Shown here one piece after another: positions 17,047-25,093 of a DNA stretch of 64,000 nt. Each line of letters starts with the position of its first letter. Positions within the stretch are counted from its first letter, which is position 1. A model generated the notes under the pieces. That model ran no database searches and had not been told where the DNA came from. It worked only from the letters and a program-made list of their open reading frames with translations. Origin of the DNA: Pelomonas sp. BJYL3. Its GTDB lineage: Bacteria > Pseudomonadota > Gammaproteobacteria > Burkholderiales > Burkholderiaceae_C. A program made the position numbers and the translations under genes. Location of the stretch: NCBI RefSeq assembly GCF_027257975.1, contig NZ_JANZKX010000002.1, positions 806,001 to 870,000 on the forward strand, in the 5' to 3' direction.

Positions 17047-18387
17047 ATGGACAGCCAGCCTCAAAGCATCGCCTCGTCCACCCGCCCGCGGGTGCTCATC
17101 ATCGGTTGCGGCTTCGGCGGCCTGGCCGCCACGCGGGCCCTGGCGGGGGCGCCGGTCGACATCACCCTGGTCGACCGCAGCAACCACCACCTCTTCCAGC
17201 CCCTGCTGTACCAGGTGGCCACCGCGGGGCTGTCGGCGCCTTCCATCGCGGCGCCCATCCGCCACATGCTGCGCGGCCAGCGCAATGTGACCGTGCTGAT
17301 GGCGGAAGTCAGCGGCATCGACAAGGCCCGGCGCAGCGTCAGCCTGGCTGACGGCCAGGTGCTGGGCTACGACTTCCTCATCGTGGCGGCCGGCGCCACG
17401 CACAGCTATTTCGGCCATGACGAGTGGGCCGCGCACGCCCCGGGGCTCAAGACGCTGGAAGATGCCTTCCGGCTGCGCGCCCGCGTGCTCAAGGCCTTCG
17501 AGCAGGCCGAGCTGGAGCCCGACCCGGCGCGGCAGGCGGCGCACCTGAGCTTCGTGGTGATCGGCGGCGGGCCCACCGGGGTCGAGATGGCCGGGACCCT
17601 GGCCGAGATCGCCCACCACACCCTGCGCGACGAGTTCCGCCGCATCGACCCCTCCAAGGCCCGCGTGCTGCTGCTGGAGGGCTCGGAGCGGGTGCTTCAG
17701 GCGCTGCCGCCGGGGCTGTCCGCCAAGGCGGAGGCGCAGCTGCGCGGCCTGGGCGTGGAGGTGCAGACGCGCTGCCGCGTGGTGGGCATCGATGCCGAGG
17801 GCGTGAGCGTCCAGCAGGGGGAGGGCGCCGAGCCCCAGCGCATCGAGGCCCGCACCGTGGTCTGGGCCGCCGGCGTGGCGGCCTCGCCCCTGGGCCGCCT
17901 GCTGGAGGTGCCACTGGACCGCGCCGGCCGGGTGCAGGTCGATGGCTTCCTGCGCATTCCCGGCCACCCCGAGGTCTTCGTGATCGGCGACCTGGCCGCC
18001 GCCCAGAGCCTGGAGCCCGACGGCCGCCAGCGGCCCGTGCCCGGCGTCAGCCCCGCGGCCAAGCAGATGGGCGCGCATGCGGCCCGCAGCATCCTCGCGG
18101 CCCTGCGCGGGCGTGAGTCGGCACTGCGGCCCTTCCGCTACCGCGACTACGGCGCCCTGGCCACCATCGGCCGCAAGGCGGCGGTGGCCGACCTGGGCTG
18201 GCTGCAGTTCTCGGGCTATGCGGCCTGGCTGTTCTGGCTCTTCGTCCACATCTATTTCCTGATCGGCTTCCGCAACCGCCTGGTCGTGCTGATGGACTGG
18301 GCCTGGGCCTACTGGAGCTTCCAGCGCTATGCCCGCGTGGTAGTGGAGCCGGCGGCAGGCGCCCCGGGCGGGCGCTCCCCGGCCTGA
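17047..18387 (+). CDS. ndh: Type II NADH dehydrogenase (NDH-2)
   Basis: A 446-residue non-proton-pumping NADH:quinone oxidoreductase of the inner-membrane face. The FAD-binding motif IIGCGFGGLAATRAL is at about 18-32, and a second nucleotide-binding motif VIGGGPTGVEMAGTLAEIA at about 170-188. A C-terminal hydrophobic/aromatic region (AWLFWLFVHIYFLIGFRNR) is the family's membrane-anchoring part. The start is uncertain between ATGs at 17038 and 17047. A CACAAT box seven bases before 17047 and the lack of an SD suggest a leaderless or nearly leaderless mRNA. The stop abuts the stop of the opposing Lrp gene (TGATCA). Confidence 0.94.
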   Translation: MDSQPQSIASSTRPRVLIIGCGFGGLAATRALAGAPVDITLVDRSNHHLFQPLLYQVATAGLSAPSIAAPIRHMLRGQRNVTVLMAEVSGIDKARRSVSLADGQVLGYDFLIVAAGATHSYFGHDEWAAHAPGLKTLEDAFRLRARVLKAFEQAELEPDPARQAAHLSFVVIGGGPTGVEMAGTLAEIAHHTLRDEFRRIDPSKARVLLLEGSERVLQALPPGLSAKAEAQLRGLGVEVQTRCRVVGIDAEGVSVQQGEGAEPQRIEARTVVWAAGVAASPLGRLLEVPLDRAGRVQVDGFLRIPGHPEVFVIGDLAAAQSLEPDGRQRPVPGVSPAAKQMGAHAARSILAALRGRESALRPFRYRDYGALATIGRKAAVADLGWLQFSGYAAWLFWLFVHIYFLIGFRNRLVVLMDWAWAYWSFQRYARVVVEPAAGAPGGRSPA

Positions 18388-18864
18388 TCAGGCCTGGGCC
18401 GCATCCAGCGGCAGCGCCGTGCGGCTGATCACATGCTGCAGCACGAAGCTGGAGTGCACGCCCGTCACGCCGGCGATGCGGGTGAGCTTGCCCAGCAGCA
18501 GGCTCTGGAAGTGGTCCATGTCACGCACCCAGAGCTTGAGCTGGTAGTCCGCCGCCTGGCCGGTGATCAGCAGGCATTCCAGCACCTCGGGCAGCACGCG
18601 CACCGAGGCCTCGAAATTGGCAAAGCGCTCCGGCGTGTGCTGGTCCATGGAGATGTGCACCAGGGCCATCAGGCTCAGGCCCAGCTTGCGGGCGTCCAGC
18701 AGGGCGCGGTAGCCGGCGATCAGGCCGCTGTCCTCCAGGGCGCGCACCCGGCGCAGGCAGGGGGAGGGTGAGAGGCCCACGCGGTCGGCCAGGTCCTGGT
18801 TGGCGATGCGGCCTTCCTGCTGGAGGATGTCCAGGATCTGGCGGTCTATGCGGTCCAATTCCAT
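18388..18864 (-). CDS. Lrp/AsnC family transcriptional regulator
   Basis: A 158-residue regulator. The N-terminal helix-turn-helix is LDRIDRQILDILQQEGRIANQDLADRVGLSPSPCLRRVRALE (residues about 3-44, written in pieces: the recognition part is SPSPCLRRV). The C-terminal RAM/effector domain covers about 65-150. Such proteins are octameric feast/famine regulators sensing amino acids. A perfect 9-base inverted repeat lies between positions -4 and -33 from the ATG, suggesting autoregulation. No amino-acid metabolic gene is divergent; the nearest downstream plus-strand gene is a GNAT acetyltransferase. Confidence 0.92.
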   Translation of the reverse strand: MELDRIDRQILDILQQEGRIANQDLADRVGLSPSPCLRRVRALEDSGLIAGYRALLDARKLGLSLMALVHISMDQHTPERFANFEASVRVLPEVLECLLITGQAADYQLKLWVRDMDHFQSLLLGKLTRIAGVTGVHSSFVLQHVISRTALPLDAAQA

Positions 18865-18867
18865 GTC

Positions 18868-18897
18868 AATTGCTCAAATGGTTTGATGTGAGCAATT
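18868..18897. promoter_or_regulatory. Inverted repeat, probable Lrp operator
   Basis: AATTGCTCA (18868-18876) and TGAGCAATT (18889-18897) form a perfect 9-base inverted repeat with a 12-base AT-rich spacer. It ends three bases before the regulator's ATG, in an otherwise GC-rich region, so a bound regulator would cover the translation start. Confidence 0.65.
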
Positions 18898-19153
18898 TAA
18901 TGCCAAAAGCATGGGGATTGAAGCCATCTTCGCAATTTTCTGCCTAGCCGCGCTTCCTACACTGGAATCACTGCAAACAGCAGCCCTCCACCGCCCGGGC
19001 AAGACCCCCGCGGAGCAGGCCAGGCCCACGACGGCCCCACCCCCTGCAGTCAAGGCCCCAGGCGTCACGAGCGTGCTGGGGCCTTGGCCATTGGGGCAGG
19101 CGCATGTCCCGCGGCACTGTCGAGGGCCCGGCGCGCGGCCCCACAATGCCGCC

Positions 19154-19642
19154 ATGGACCTGACCCTTGAACGACTGAGCCTGGAGGAGCTGCGCCTGCT
19201 CGAAGCCGGGCAATGGCCGGCCGGATGGCTGGACCGCGTGGAGCCTGGCGCCCTGCCGCCCGAGCGCGTGCACCGCCGCGCCCTGGCCCTGCTGGCAGAG
19301 GGTTGCGCCCCCTGCTGGGCGGTCAGCTGCATGATGTGCCGGCCCAGCGACGGGCGCTACCTGGGCAACATCAGCTTCAAGGGCGCGCCCTGCGAGGGGC
19401 GCGTGGAGATCGGCTACCACGTCGCCCCCGGCCAGCAGGGCCAGGGCCTGGCCACCGCCGCCGTGCGACTGATGCTGGAGGAGGCCTGGGCCTCGGGCGT
19501 GCAGGTGGTGCGGGCCGAGGTTCTGCCGGAGAACCTGCCCTCCCAGCGCGTGCTGGCCAAGGCGGGCTTCCGCCTGGTCGGCCACCGTGCCGACGAGCGC
19601 CAGGACTGGGTGGGCGTCTGGGAAGTCCAGCGGCCGGATTGA
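19154..19642 (+). CDS. GNAT acetyltransferase, RimJ/RimL-like
   Basis: A 162-residue acetyltransferase: YLGNISFKGAPCEGRVEIGYHVAPGQQGQGLATAA spans the central strands and acetyl-CoA loop (QGQGLA), and NLPSQRVLAKAGFRLVG the last motif. These enzymes acetylate N-termini or small amines; the target here is unknown. Start 19154 is preferred because the upstream in-frame residues are Pro-rich and unconserved. A CACAAT box lies six bases before this ATG and there is no SD, which points to leaderless expression. Confidence 0.82.
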   Translation: MDLTLERLSLEELRLLEAGQWPAGWLDRVEPGALPPERVHRRALALLAEGCAPCWAVSCMMCRPSDGRYLGNISFKGAPCEGRVEIGYHVAPGQQGQGLATAAVRLMLEEAWASGVQVVRAEVLPENLPSQRVLAKAGFRLVGHRADERQDWVGVWEVQRPD

Positions 19643-19661
19643 GCGCCGGCCCTGCGCCGGC

Positions 19662-20786
19662 TCAGCGGATCAGCACCAGCGAGCTGCCGCGGTGGGACTC
19701 TTCCTGGTAGCGCAGCCTGAAGCCGCCCAGGTCCAGCTCGCCCAGGCTGGCCAGGGCGTGCTGCAGGCTGTCGCGGTTGATGGGGCCCCGGATGCGGCGC
19801 AGCCCCTCGGTGAGGACGCGGGCCGCCACGTAGCCCTCCAGGCTCAGGGAGTCGAACTGGCGGTCGCCCCGGGCCAGCATGGCTTTCTGGTAGGCCGCCA
19901 CCACCGGCAGGCTGGTGTCGTGCGCATCCGGCACGACCTGGGAGACGCGGATCTGGCGCATGTCGCCCATCAGGGACTCCTTCAGCGGCTCCAGGCCAAC
20001 GAAGGACAGCACGTAGAAGCGGCCCTTGTAGCCGCGGCTGCGTGCCTGGCGGATGAAGGCGGCGCAGGTCTCGTAGGTGCTGATCATGAACACCGCCTCG
20101 GCGGGCTCGCGGGTGATCAGGGCGTCCAGGGCCTCGTCCACCTGGGTCGAGTTGCGCCGGACCGTGGCCGAGGCCTGCAGCTGCAGCTTCAGGGGCTGCG
20201 CGGCGTCGCGCATCGCCTCCAGGCCGGCGCGGCCGAAGAGGTCGGCCTGCAGCAGCACGTTGAAGCGCTGCACGCCGTCCTGTCTCATCGCATGAGCCAG
20301 GGCGACGGATTCGTCCATGTAGCTGGCGCGCACGCTGAAGATCCGGCCCGGGCCGGGCTCGTAAAGCATGCTGGCGCCGGTGTAGGCGCCGAGGAAGCTG
20401 ATGCCGTGGCGCTTCAGGTAGGGCAGCGCCACGCGGCTGGTGGGCGTGCCCACGTAGCCGAACAGCAGCAGCACGCGCGGGTCCTCGACGAACTGGCGGG
20501 TGTTGATTTCGGCGCGGTCGGGTTCATAGCCGTCATCGCGCAGGTCCAGCACCACCTTGCGGCCCTGCACGCCCCCCTGCTGGTTGAGCATGTCCAGCTG
20601 CGCCCGGATGCCCGCGTGGTAGCGCAACCCCAGCTGGGCCGCCGGGCCGCTGAGCGCCGCCGAGCTGCCGATGCGCAGCTCCTCCTCGGCCGAGGCGCCG
20701 GCGTGGCGCTCGAACCCCAGGCCCAGGCCCAGGCCGAGCAGGGCGGCCAGGCTCAGGCGTCGCGAAGGCACGGTGGCATCAGGCAT
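19662..20786 (-). CDS. ABC-type branched-chain amino acid binding protein (Peripla_BP_6)
   Basis: A 374-residue exported receptor. An N-terminal signal with twin Arg (SRRLSLAALLGLGLGLG) precedes ELRIGSSAALSGPAAQLG, the usual start of Peripla_BP_6 mature domains; GYVGTPTSRVALPYLK and DGVQRFNVLLQADLFG mark the two lobes. No transporter genes are adjacent. Orphan proteins of this type often serve as sensors or deliver ligands to a distant permease. A CACAAT box lies nine bases upstream of the ATG and no SD is seen. Confidence 0.85.
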   Translation of the reverse strand: MPDATVPSRRLSLAALLGLGLGLGFERHAGASAEEELRIGSSAALSGPAAQLGLRYHAGIRAQLDMLNQQGGVQGRKVVLDLRDDGYEPDRAEINTRQFVEDPRVLLLFGYVGTPTSRVALPYLKRHGISFLGAYTGASMLYEPGPGRIFSVRASYMDESVALAHAMRQDGVQRFNVLLQADLFGRAGLEAMRDAAQPLKLQLQASATVRRNSTQVDEALDALITREPAEAVFMISTYETCAAFIRQARSRGYKGRFYVLSFVGLEPLKESLMGDMRQIRVSQVVPDAHDTSLPVVAAYQKAMLARGDRQFDSLSLEGYVAARVLTEGLRRIRGPINRDSLQHALASLGELDLGGFRLRYQEESHRGSSLVLIR

Positions 20787-21045
20787 GACGGCCGCATTGT
20801 GCGCCTGTGGCTCCGCGCCTGACTTGCGCTGGGATGAGGCCCGCCCATCTGCGTGCGCAAAGCGGTGCTTTGCCACGGCCGCGCTGGCACCGCCCGGGGT
20901 GCCGGTCCGGCCGGACAGCCCTTGGCGCAGGGGGTGTCTTCCCGTGCCGGGCCCCGCGGGACCGGGATAATGCGGGAGCGGAGCCGGCGCCCATCGCGCC
21001 GGCCCGATGAACCGTGTGCCGAGGGCCAGTGAGGGAGAACGATCG

Positions 21046-21645
21046 ATGAGCAGAACTTGGACAGCCACCCCCCTGGCCAGCCTGGCCGGGGCCTGCTTGC
21101 TGGCCGGCTGTGCGATCTCCGTGCCGGGCCGCGAGCCGGCCAAGGTCTCGGTCTACCAGAACGAGCGCTTCCAGGCCGAGGAGACCTTCTCCCGCCTCTT
21201 CGACGCCTCCATGGAGGACACCTGCGAGGCCGCGCGGCGTGCGCTGCTGAGCCAGGGCTACCTGATCAACCCCGGCAAGGCGGGCGCGGTGAGCGGCACC
21301 AAGCGCTTCCAGCCCGAGGGGGAGGTGCACGTGGAGATCAACTTCAACGTGGTCTGCGTGCCCGACGGCCGCAACGCCCAGCTCGCCACCGCCTTCGTCT
21401 CGGCGCAGCAGGACCGCTACGCCATCAAGAAGAGCGCCAACTCCACCAGCATCGGGGTCAGCGCGATCGGATCGATCTCGGTGCCGCTGGCGGCGTCGCA
21501 GGACTCCATGGTGAAGGTGGCTTCCGAGACCATCCCCGCCGGTGAGTTCTACGACCGCTTCTTCGCGCTCATGCACCGCATGCTCAGCGAGCAGACGGGC
21601 GAGGGCTCCGGCGCGGCCAGCGCCGCCGTGATGCGCCAGCGCTGA
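21046..21645 (+). CDS. DUF2242 family lipoprotein
   Basis: A 199-residue predicted lipoprotein: lipobox LAGC with Cys22. The mature part matches DUF2242, with VYQNERFQAEETFSRLF, CEAARRALLSQGYLI, FQPEGEVHVEI and the C-terminal ASETIPAGEFYDRFF. Function is unknown; it should be anchored to a membrane facing the periplasm. GAGGGAG seven bases before the ATG at 21046 fixes the start. A GATAAT -10-like box lies about 75 bases upstream. The yciH gene follows closely. Confidence 0.88.
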   Translation: MSRTWTATPLASLAGACLLAGCAISVPGREPAKVSVYQNERFQAEETFSRLFDASMEDTCEAARRALLSQGYLINPGKAGAVSGTKRFQPEGEVHVEINFNVVCVPDGRNAQLATAFVSAQQDRYAIKKSANSTSIGVSAIGSISVPLAASQDSMVKVASETIPAGEFYDRFFALMHRMLSEQTGEGSGAASAAVMRQR

Positions 21646-21655
21646 GGAGGCCGTG

Positions 21656-22006
21656 ATGAGCGGCAGCCGCCTGGTCTATTCCACCGAGCTGGGGCGCACC
21701 TGCCCGCAGTGCCGCGCGGCGCTGTCAGCCTGCCGCTGCGGCAAGCCCGCCGCCCGCCCCTCGGGCGATGGCATCGCGCGCGTCTGGCGTGAGAGCAAGG
21801 GCCGGGGCGGCAAGACCGTCACCCTGGTCAAGGGCCTGCCCCTGGACGACGCCGCGCTGCAGGCCCTGGGCAAGCAGCTGCGCAGCGCCTGCGGCAGCGG
21901 CGGCACGTGCAAGGACGGCGTCCTGGAAATCCAGGGCGACCATGCCGAGCGCGTCACCGCCTGGTTGATCGCCCAGGGCCATCCGGCCAAGCGGGCCGGC
22001 GGCTGA
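21656..22006 (+). CDS. yciH: SUI1/eIF1 family translation factor
   Basis: A 116-residue protein of the bacterial YciH/SUI1 family. A Cys-rich N-terminus (CPQCRAALSACRCG) may bind zinc. The conserved core is RGGKTVTLVKGLPLD and LRSACGSGGTCKDGVLEIQGDH. Related proteins resemble eukaryotic eIF1 and influence start-codon fidelity, though the bacterial role is not essential. AGGAGG five bases before the ATG at 21656 overlaps the previous stop region, so it is in an operon with the DUF2242 gene. Confidence 0.94.
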   Translation: MSGSRLVYSTELGRTCPQCRAALSACRCGKPAARPSGDGIARVWRESKGRGGKTVTLVKGLPLDDAALQALGKQLRSACGSGGTCKDGVLEIQGDHAERVTAWLIAQGHPAKRAGG

Positions 22007-22027
22007 GGCCGGCGCCGGGGCGCAGGC

Positions 22028-22864
22028 TCAGGGCTTCACGAAGCGCAGGGTCATGCGGTCGCTCTCGCCGATGGCGGTGTAGCGCTCGCGGTCCTTGTCC
22101 TTGTTGGTGAGGGTAGGAGGCAGGGCCCAGACGCCGTTCTCGTGGTCCGCCGTGTCCTTGGGATTGGCATTGACCTCGCTGCGCGCGGCCAGCTTGAAGC
22201 CCACGGACTCGGCGATGCGGATCACGTAGGCCTCGTGCACATAGCCGCTGCTGGCCTTCTCGTCCTGGGCCTGGGCGGCCGGGCGGCGGTGCTCTACCAC
22301 GCCGAAGGTCCCGCCCTTCTTCAGGGCCTCGAAGGCGCTGCGGAAGACCGCGGTGACGGCGGGCTCGCCGCCGGCCTCGATCCAGTTGTGCACATTGCGG
22401 AAGGTCAGCACCAGATCGGCCGAGCCGGGGGCGGCGTACTGCAGGCGGCCGGGCACCTCGAACACATTCATCTGCACCTTGCCGTAGACCGCCGGCGTGG
22501 CGGCCAGCTTCTCCTTCAGGCGCTGGCCGCTGCGCTGGCGGTAGGCGTTGCTGGACTGCGGGTCGTCGGCGCCCAGGATCAGCTGGCCCTTGTCATGCAG
22601 GTAGGGCGCGAGGATCTCGGTGTACCACCCGCCGCCGGGGCTCAGCTCGACCACCGTCATCTCGGGGCGGATGCCGAAGAAGCGCAGGGTCTCGTAGGGA
22701 TGGCGGGCACCGTCGCGGGCGGTGAAGGCGGGCGTGCGCTGCGAGCCGGCGATGGCGGCCTGCAGCGCGGTGTCGGGGCTGTCTGCGGCAGGGCTGCCGG
22801 CCCAGGCCGTGGCCATCATGGACAGGCAGGCGAGGGCGGCAAAGCCGCGGCGAGTCAGGCTCAT
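22028..22864 (-). CDS. Exported class I methyltransferase-like protein
   Basis: A 278-residue protein with an apparent export signal that includes a twin-Arg motif (TRRGFAALACL, then AWA cleavage near residue 22). The mature part has the SAM-binding glycine loop VVELSPGGGWYTEIL and a following DLVLTFRNVHNW motif, matching the COG4798-type predicted methyltransferases. An exported SAM enzyme is puzzling since SAM is cytoplasmic; the signal may be an anchor, or the domain may have another role. Start 22864 is well supported by the signal sequence. Confidence 0.82.
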   Translation of the reverse strand: MSLTRRGFAALACLSMMATAWAGSPAADSPDTALQAAIAGSQRTPAFTARDGARHPYETLRFFGIRPEMTVVELSPGGGWYTEILAPYLHDKGQLILGADDPQSSNAYRQRSGQRLKEKLAATPAVYGKVQMNVFEVPGRLQYAAPGSADLVLTFRNVHNWIEAGGEPAVTAVFRSAFEALKKGGTFGVVEHRRPAAQAQDEKASSGYVHEAYVIRIAESVGFKLAARSEVNANPKDTADHENGVWALPPTLTNKDKDRERYTAIGESDRMTLRFVKP

Positions 22865-23018
22865 GGAGTCCTCCGATCGGACGAAGTCTTGGGGCCGGCG
22901 CAGTATGCAAGCCGGGGGGCGGGGGTGACGGAAGGCACCCCGGGCCATCCGCAGCAGCGCCCCTGGGCAGGGCTGGCTACAGTGCCAGGTCTTGCCTGTC
23001 TCCTCCCTCCCTTCGACC

Positions 23019-24809
23019 ATGCGCCTGTCCCGCCTGCCCCTGCCCACCTTGCGCCACGCCCTGCTCCTGCCGCTGCTGGCCCTGTCCGGCCTGGCGAGCG
23101 CCGCGCCCCCGCTGGGCACCGAGGCCGAGCGCAGCAGCTATCTGCGCACCGGCCGCTACGAGGAAGTGGGCCGCCTGTGCCAGGCCTTCCAGCAGCGCTT
23201 TCCCCGCGCGGTGCGCTGCACGCGCTTCGGCAGCACGCCGGAAGGGCGGCCCATGTGGGCGCTGGTCGCCAGCCAGCAGGGGGTGTTCAGCCCGGCCGAG
23301 GCGCGCCGGCGCGGCCTGCCGGTGACGCTGATCCAGGGCGGCATCCACGCGGGCGAGATCGACGGCAAGGACGCCGGCTTCCTTGCCCTGCGCCAGGTGC
23401 TCGAAGGGCAGGCGGCGCCGGGTGCACTGAAGCGCCAGGTGCTGGTCTTCGTGCCCGTCTTCAATGTCGACGGCCATGAGCGCTTCGGCGCCTGGAACCG
23501 CCCCAACCAGCGCGGGCCCGAGGCCATGGGCTGGCGGACCACGGCCGAGAACTACAACCTCAACCGCGACTACGCCAAGGCCGATGCGCCCGAGATGCAG
23601 GCCATGCTGCGCCTGGTCCAGGCCTGGGACCCGCTGGCCACCATCGACCTGCACGTGACCGACGGCGCGCAGTTCGAGCACGACGTGTCCATCCAGGTCG
23701 AGCCGGTGCATGCGGGCGACGAGGCGCTGCGCGCCAGCGGGCAGCGCCTGCGCGACGGCGTCATCGAGGCGCTGGCGGCGCAGGGCTCGCTGCCGCAGCC
23801 CTTCTACATGTCCTTCGAGAAGATGGACGACCCTGCCTCCGGCTTTGCCGATGGCGTGCCGCCGCCGCGCTTCTCCACCGGCTACTTCTGGCTGCGCAAC
23901 CGCTTCGGCATGCTGGTGGAGACGCACTCGTGGAAGGACTATCCGACCCGTGTGCGCATCACCCGCAACACCGTGGTCGCCGTGCTGGCGCTGATGGCCC
24001 GCCACGGCGTCGACTGGCTGGCGCAGGCCCGGGCGGCGGACGCGCGCGCGATGCGCCTGGCCGGCCACGAGCTGCCGCTGACCTTCGAGACCAGCCCGAA
24101 GCAGCGCATGATCGACTTCCGCGGCTATGCCTACACCCGCACGCCCTCGGACATCTCCGGCGCCCTGATGACCCGCTACGACGAGCACCGCCCCGAGATC
24201 TGGCACGTGCCCCTGCGCGACGAGATCGTCCCCGCCCTGAGCCTTCCGGTGCCCGGCGCCGGCTATCTGGTGCCCGCGGCGCATGCCGAGGCCGTGGCGG
24301 CCCGGCTGCGCCTGCACGGCCTGCGCTTCGAGCGCCTGGCCGCGGCGCGCCCGGCGCTGCCGGTGCAGGTCTTCAGGGCCGAGCAGGCGCGCTTCGGTGC
24401 GCAGTCGGTGGAAGGCCACCAGCGCCTGGAGGTGAAGGGCCAATGGCGCCCCGAGCCGCGCGACCTGCCCGCCGGCAGCCTGTTCGTCCCCGTGGCCCAG
24501 CCCGGCGTGCGCCTGCTGATGGCCCTGCTGGAGCCGCAGGCGCCAGACTCCCTGCTGGCCTGGGGCTTCTTCAACAACGCCTTCGAGACCAAGGAGTACA
24601 TGGAGGACTACGTGGCCGAGGACGTGGCCCGGGCCCAGCTGGCGGCCGATCCGCAGCTGGCCGCCGAGTTCCAGCGCCGCCTGGCCGAGGACGCCGCCTT
24701 CGCCGCCGACCCGCATGCCCGCCTTGCCTTCTTCGCGCGCCGGCACGCTTCCTGGGATGAACGTTACCGGCTGTATCCGGTGATGCGCCTGGACCAGCCG
24801 CTGCGCTGA
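23019..24809 (+). CDS. Exported M14 family zinc carboxypeptidase
   Basis: A 596-residue periplasmic or secreted peptidase with a signal peptide (cleavage near ASAAP, residue about 30). The M14 zinc ligands are visible: His110 and Glu113 in GGIHAGEIDG and His212 in IDLHVTDG; the general base is probably Glu301 in LVETHSWKD. The C-terminal 250 residues form an extra beta-rich region also found in related proteins. The specificity could be C-terminal amino acids or cell-wall peptides. The leader just upstream (22986-22996) contains the core of the dispersed repeat. Confidence 0.9.
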   Translation: MRLSRLPLPTLRHALLLPLLALSGLASAAPPLGTEAERSSYLRTGRYEEVGRLCQAFQQRFPRAVRCTRFGSTPEGRPMWALVASQQGVFSPAEARRRGLPVTLIQGGIHAGEIDGKDAGFLALRQVLEGQAAPGALKRQVLVFVPVFNVDGHERFGAWNRPNQRGPEAMGWRTTAENYNLNRDYAKADAPEMQAMLRLVQAWDPLATIDLHVTDGAQFEHDVSIQVEPVHAGDEALRASGQRLRDGVIEALAAQGSLPQPFYMSFEKMDDPASGFADGVPPPRFSTGYFWLRNRFGMLVETHSWKDYPTRVRITRNTVVAVLALMARHGVDWLAQARAADARAMRLAGHELPLTFETSPKQRMIDFRGYAYTRTPSDISGALMTRYDEHRPEIWHVPLRDEIVPALSLPVPGAGYLVPAAHAEAVAARLRLHGLRFERLAAARPALPVQVFRAEQARFGAQSVEGHQRLEVKGQWRPEPRDLPAGSLFVPVAQPGVRLLMALLEPQAPDSLLAWGFFNNAFETKEYMEDYVAEDVARAQLAADPQLAAEFQRRLAEDAAFAADPHARLAFFARRHASWDERYRLYPVMRLDQPLR

Positions 24810-24892
24810 GTTCCCGGACGCCGTTTCGTCGCGCCCAGGGGCACCGGGCGCGCACAAAGTCGCAGGAAGCCGCGCGACCTGCGTGGCAGCGC

Positions 24893-24921
24893 TTTTCAGC
24901 GGCGCCGCCAGCGCCTACTGT
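24893..24921 (+). promoter_or_regulatory. Possible sigma-70 promoter for the riboswitch transcript
   Basis: TTTTCA (24893-24898) and TACTGT (24916-24921) are 17 bases apart and would start transcription about 20 bases before the c-di-GMP aptamer. Both boxes are imperfect. Confidence 0.4.
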
Positions 24922-24945
24922 TGCGCCTACGGGATTCCCCCGTGA

Positions 24946-25034
24946 TCGGCAAACCGCGCGAAAGCGCGGGACGCAAAGCCTCCGGCCTACAGCCGACGCC
25001 CTTCAGGCGCCGGCCACGGTAGCGGGGTTGCCAG
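24946..25034 (+). ncRNA. Cyclic di-GMP-I (GEMM-I) riboswitch aptamer
   Basis: The sequence fits the GEMM-I consensus closely. P1 pairs GGCAA (24948-24952) with TTGCC (25028-25032). The P2 hairpin is CCGCGC-GAAA-GCGCGG (24954-24969) with the GNRA tetraloop that docks on its receptor. The conserved ACGCAAAGCC follows at 24971-24980, then CCGGCCTA, the variable P3 arm, and the 3' conserved GGTAGCGGGGTTGCC (25018-25032). It sits 60 bases before the start of a secreted subtilase gene, so c-di-GMP should control that protease. Confidence 0.94.
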
Positions 25035-25085
25035 CTGCCCCGCCGCCCCGGCAGGGAACTGGCCTCGATGGATGCACTCCGAGGC
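25030..25085 (+). promoter_or_regulatory. Probable expression platform: SD-sequestering hairpin
   Basis: Hairpin A pairs GCCAG and CTGCC (25030-25039) with GGCAG (25050-25054) and CTGGC (25059-25063); its 5' strand overlaps the P1 3' strand. Hairpin B pairs GCCTCG (25062-25067) with CGAGGC (25080-25085) and buries the SD GAGG (25081-25084), nine bases before the ATG. A and B share bases 25062-25063, so they compete. No T-run follows, favouring translational control. Confidence 0.55.
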
Positions 25086-25093
25086 GAAACCAC

